Shown here piece after piece: positions 20,001 through 21,021 of a DNA stretch of 21,021 nucleotides. Position 1 is the first letter of the stretch. Each line of letters opens with the position of its first letter. The notes under the pieces were generated by a model. That model did no database searches. It was given only the letters and a program-made list of their open reading frames with translations, and was not told where the DNA came from. The stretch spans positions 9,472-30,492 of the forward strand of contig JBBBWG010001493.1 of assembly GCA_037176905.1 (NCBI GenBank), given 5' to 3'. This stretch comes from Azolla pinnata (lineage: Eukaryota > Streptophyta > Polypodiopsida > Salviniales > Salviniaceae). Both the position numbers and the translations under genes were made by a program.

Positions 20001-21021
20001 TGTATCAGCTTATTTGCAAATCTTGTTAGATGACCTAGGTTTCCTACTTTTGGAGGAGTTTTCGTAGATGTCGGCACCGTAGGCTATTGATGATACCCAA
20101 ACACAAAGAGTAAGATTAATGTTTGTTATCAGCATTGGGGAGATTCCTTCAGCAGCAAATATGATGATTACGTACCTTGCCATCAGTGCTTAGAACATAG
20201 GGATTTTGATCTGTTTGCAAGATCCTTGAAACCAAATCACACTCTAATAGAATGTGGTCTATTAGGAACTTGCAATTGCTTTCAATGCATGCTATAACAA
20301 TATTCTCAACTTGGTGATGCAGGAGATTATTAAATGGATAACTGCAAAATTTAGCCAGTTAATGTGAGAACATTAACAATTTGTAATAACATCATAAAAC
20401 TCACAAATTACATCTACTCACTCAAAAAACAGTTTGAGAATGAGCTTAATTGCACCCAATCTCACAAATTCTTGCTGCACATTCTCATTCTTTGTTCGAA
20501 GCAGAATGGCCAGGATTTCTAGTACCTATTAGTATGAATATAAAGGAAAAATGAGAAGAGGTTCTTGACAATACCATAGAACTTGCTAGAAATATGTATA
20601 CCTTCAAACGGTATGTGCCAAGCGGTGGTCGTAGCTCTCCATAGGTGGTTGGCAAAATTGTTTCATCCTCTGATAAGTCAAGCACCTTGAGCAGGTCTCC
20701 TATTACAGACAAATCACAAAAGCATGTTTCCAAACATAAGATAAACTGTACCGAATCTTGACATTACACATATGTCAAAAGAATTGGCAAGAGTATTGTT
20801 CGTTGCGAAGGAGGCATAGTTTAAGCTAAGAATGCAAGAGAATAAAAAGTATTAAAGACTTGAGGTTAATTATTAAGTGTCCAAAACACTGAATGATAGA
20901 TACTCTCTCCAGTCACTACACATTAACTTGCAAGAATATGAATATCGACATCATAAGTAGACACTGTAATTTAGCAATAGTAAAAAGCTCAGGAAACGAG
21001 TCCTATAATACTAACCTAGTC
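17003..21021 (-). CDS. SAPS-domain PP6/SIT4 phosphatase-associated regulatory subunit, 5' end outside window
   Basis: Exons in transcript order: probable exon ending at the right edge (21021-21016, ACTAG|GTTAGT), then 20699-20602, 20525-20422, 20341-20176, 20083-19961, 19818-19736, 19027-18886, 18813-18784, 18702-18632, 18074-17003 (stop TGA 17003-17005). The nine complete exons are GT-AG, phase-consistent and encode 628 residues. SAPS landmarks: DLLKVLDLSEDETILPTTYG, LRPPLGTYRLK, LFFDYPFNNLLHHQVENI, FLIDHILLECDLVSRIL, KVGNLGHLTRFANKLIQIGN, NPKWVEWQTSTL and QWACGRPS. After the domain come the plant family segment (DVFFDDETAEMVMSSLRLGE, SDSFLSGSNWF) and a long acidic, low-complexity tail ending ESNDANCWPE. 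SAPS proteins are regulatory/scaffold subunits of PP6-type phosphatases; in Arabidopsis, SAPS-like proteins with FyPP and PP2AA act on PIN auxin carriers. A 60-bp in-frame duplication lies in the tail. An extra short 3' exon is possible. Confidence 0.9.
17277..17396 (-). repeat. 60-bp in-frame tandem duplication in the SAPS C-terminal tail
   Basis: Two adjacent 60-bp units (17277-17336 and 17337-17396) differ at about a dozen positions. They encode two 20-residue repeats of the pattern LKATEIKSIKETQPN / LKATEMKIIEETQPK. A more diverged third match (IIEETMLEGIREA) follows. The period is an exact multiple of three, so the frame is kept. Confidence 0.85.

Overview
The window looks like nuclear DNA of a land plant, most likely a flowering plant. 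The three protein genes are broken by many short GT-AG introns (exons mostly 30-230 nt). Their products resemble plant family members best, and two of the leaders carry plant telo-box motifs (AAACCCTA). Species cannot be named from sequence alone. There is no bacterial, viral or organellar gene, tRNA, rRNA or CRISPR array that I could support.

Layout. (1) 1-9946, plus strand: an importin-beta/karyopherin gene of the type represented by Arabidopsis At3g17340. I reconstructed 22 coding exons (557-9946), preceded by a leader with telo-boxes, an inverted pair of E2F-type sites and a probable 5'-UTR intron. (2) 9947-11339: convergent intergenic DNA without a gene. (3) 11340-13432, minus strand: a complete shugoshin gene of seven coding exons (288 aa). 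Its upstream region (to about 14200) has a probable 5'-UTR intron, a small upstream ORF, three tandem telo-box units and an E2F-like site. (4) 14240-16550: a repeat-rich intergenic block. It holds a 227-bp tandem duplication carrying GAA microsatellites, a diverged repeat pair, a perfect three-unit heat-shock-element match, seven copies of a 30-bp tandem repeat, an unassigned short Cys-containing ORF and a 340-bp CAT/CAC satellite. (5) 17003-21021, minus strand: the 3' part of a SAPS-domain (PP6/SIT4 phosphatase-associated) gene. Nine exons are fully inside, and its 5' part runs off the right edge.

How the genes relate. No operon or cluster logic is visible; these look like three independent housekeeping or cell-cycle genes. 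Nuclear import, protection of centromeric cohesion, and PP6 phosphatase targeting are all linked to growth or division. The E2F/telo-box combination upstream of the first two suggests expression in dividing cells. That is inference.

The most notable single observation is in the importin gene. All exon phases agree except at one junction (exon 12/13, near 5874/6024), where one base is missing for the conserved frame. This is either an assembly/sequencing error, an unusual splice, or a real lesion. I found no convincing new multi-gene biological system here.
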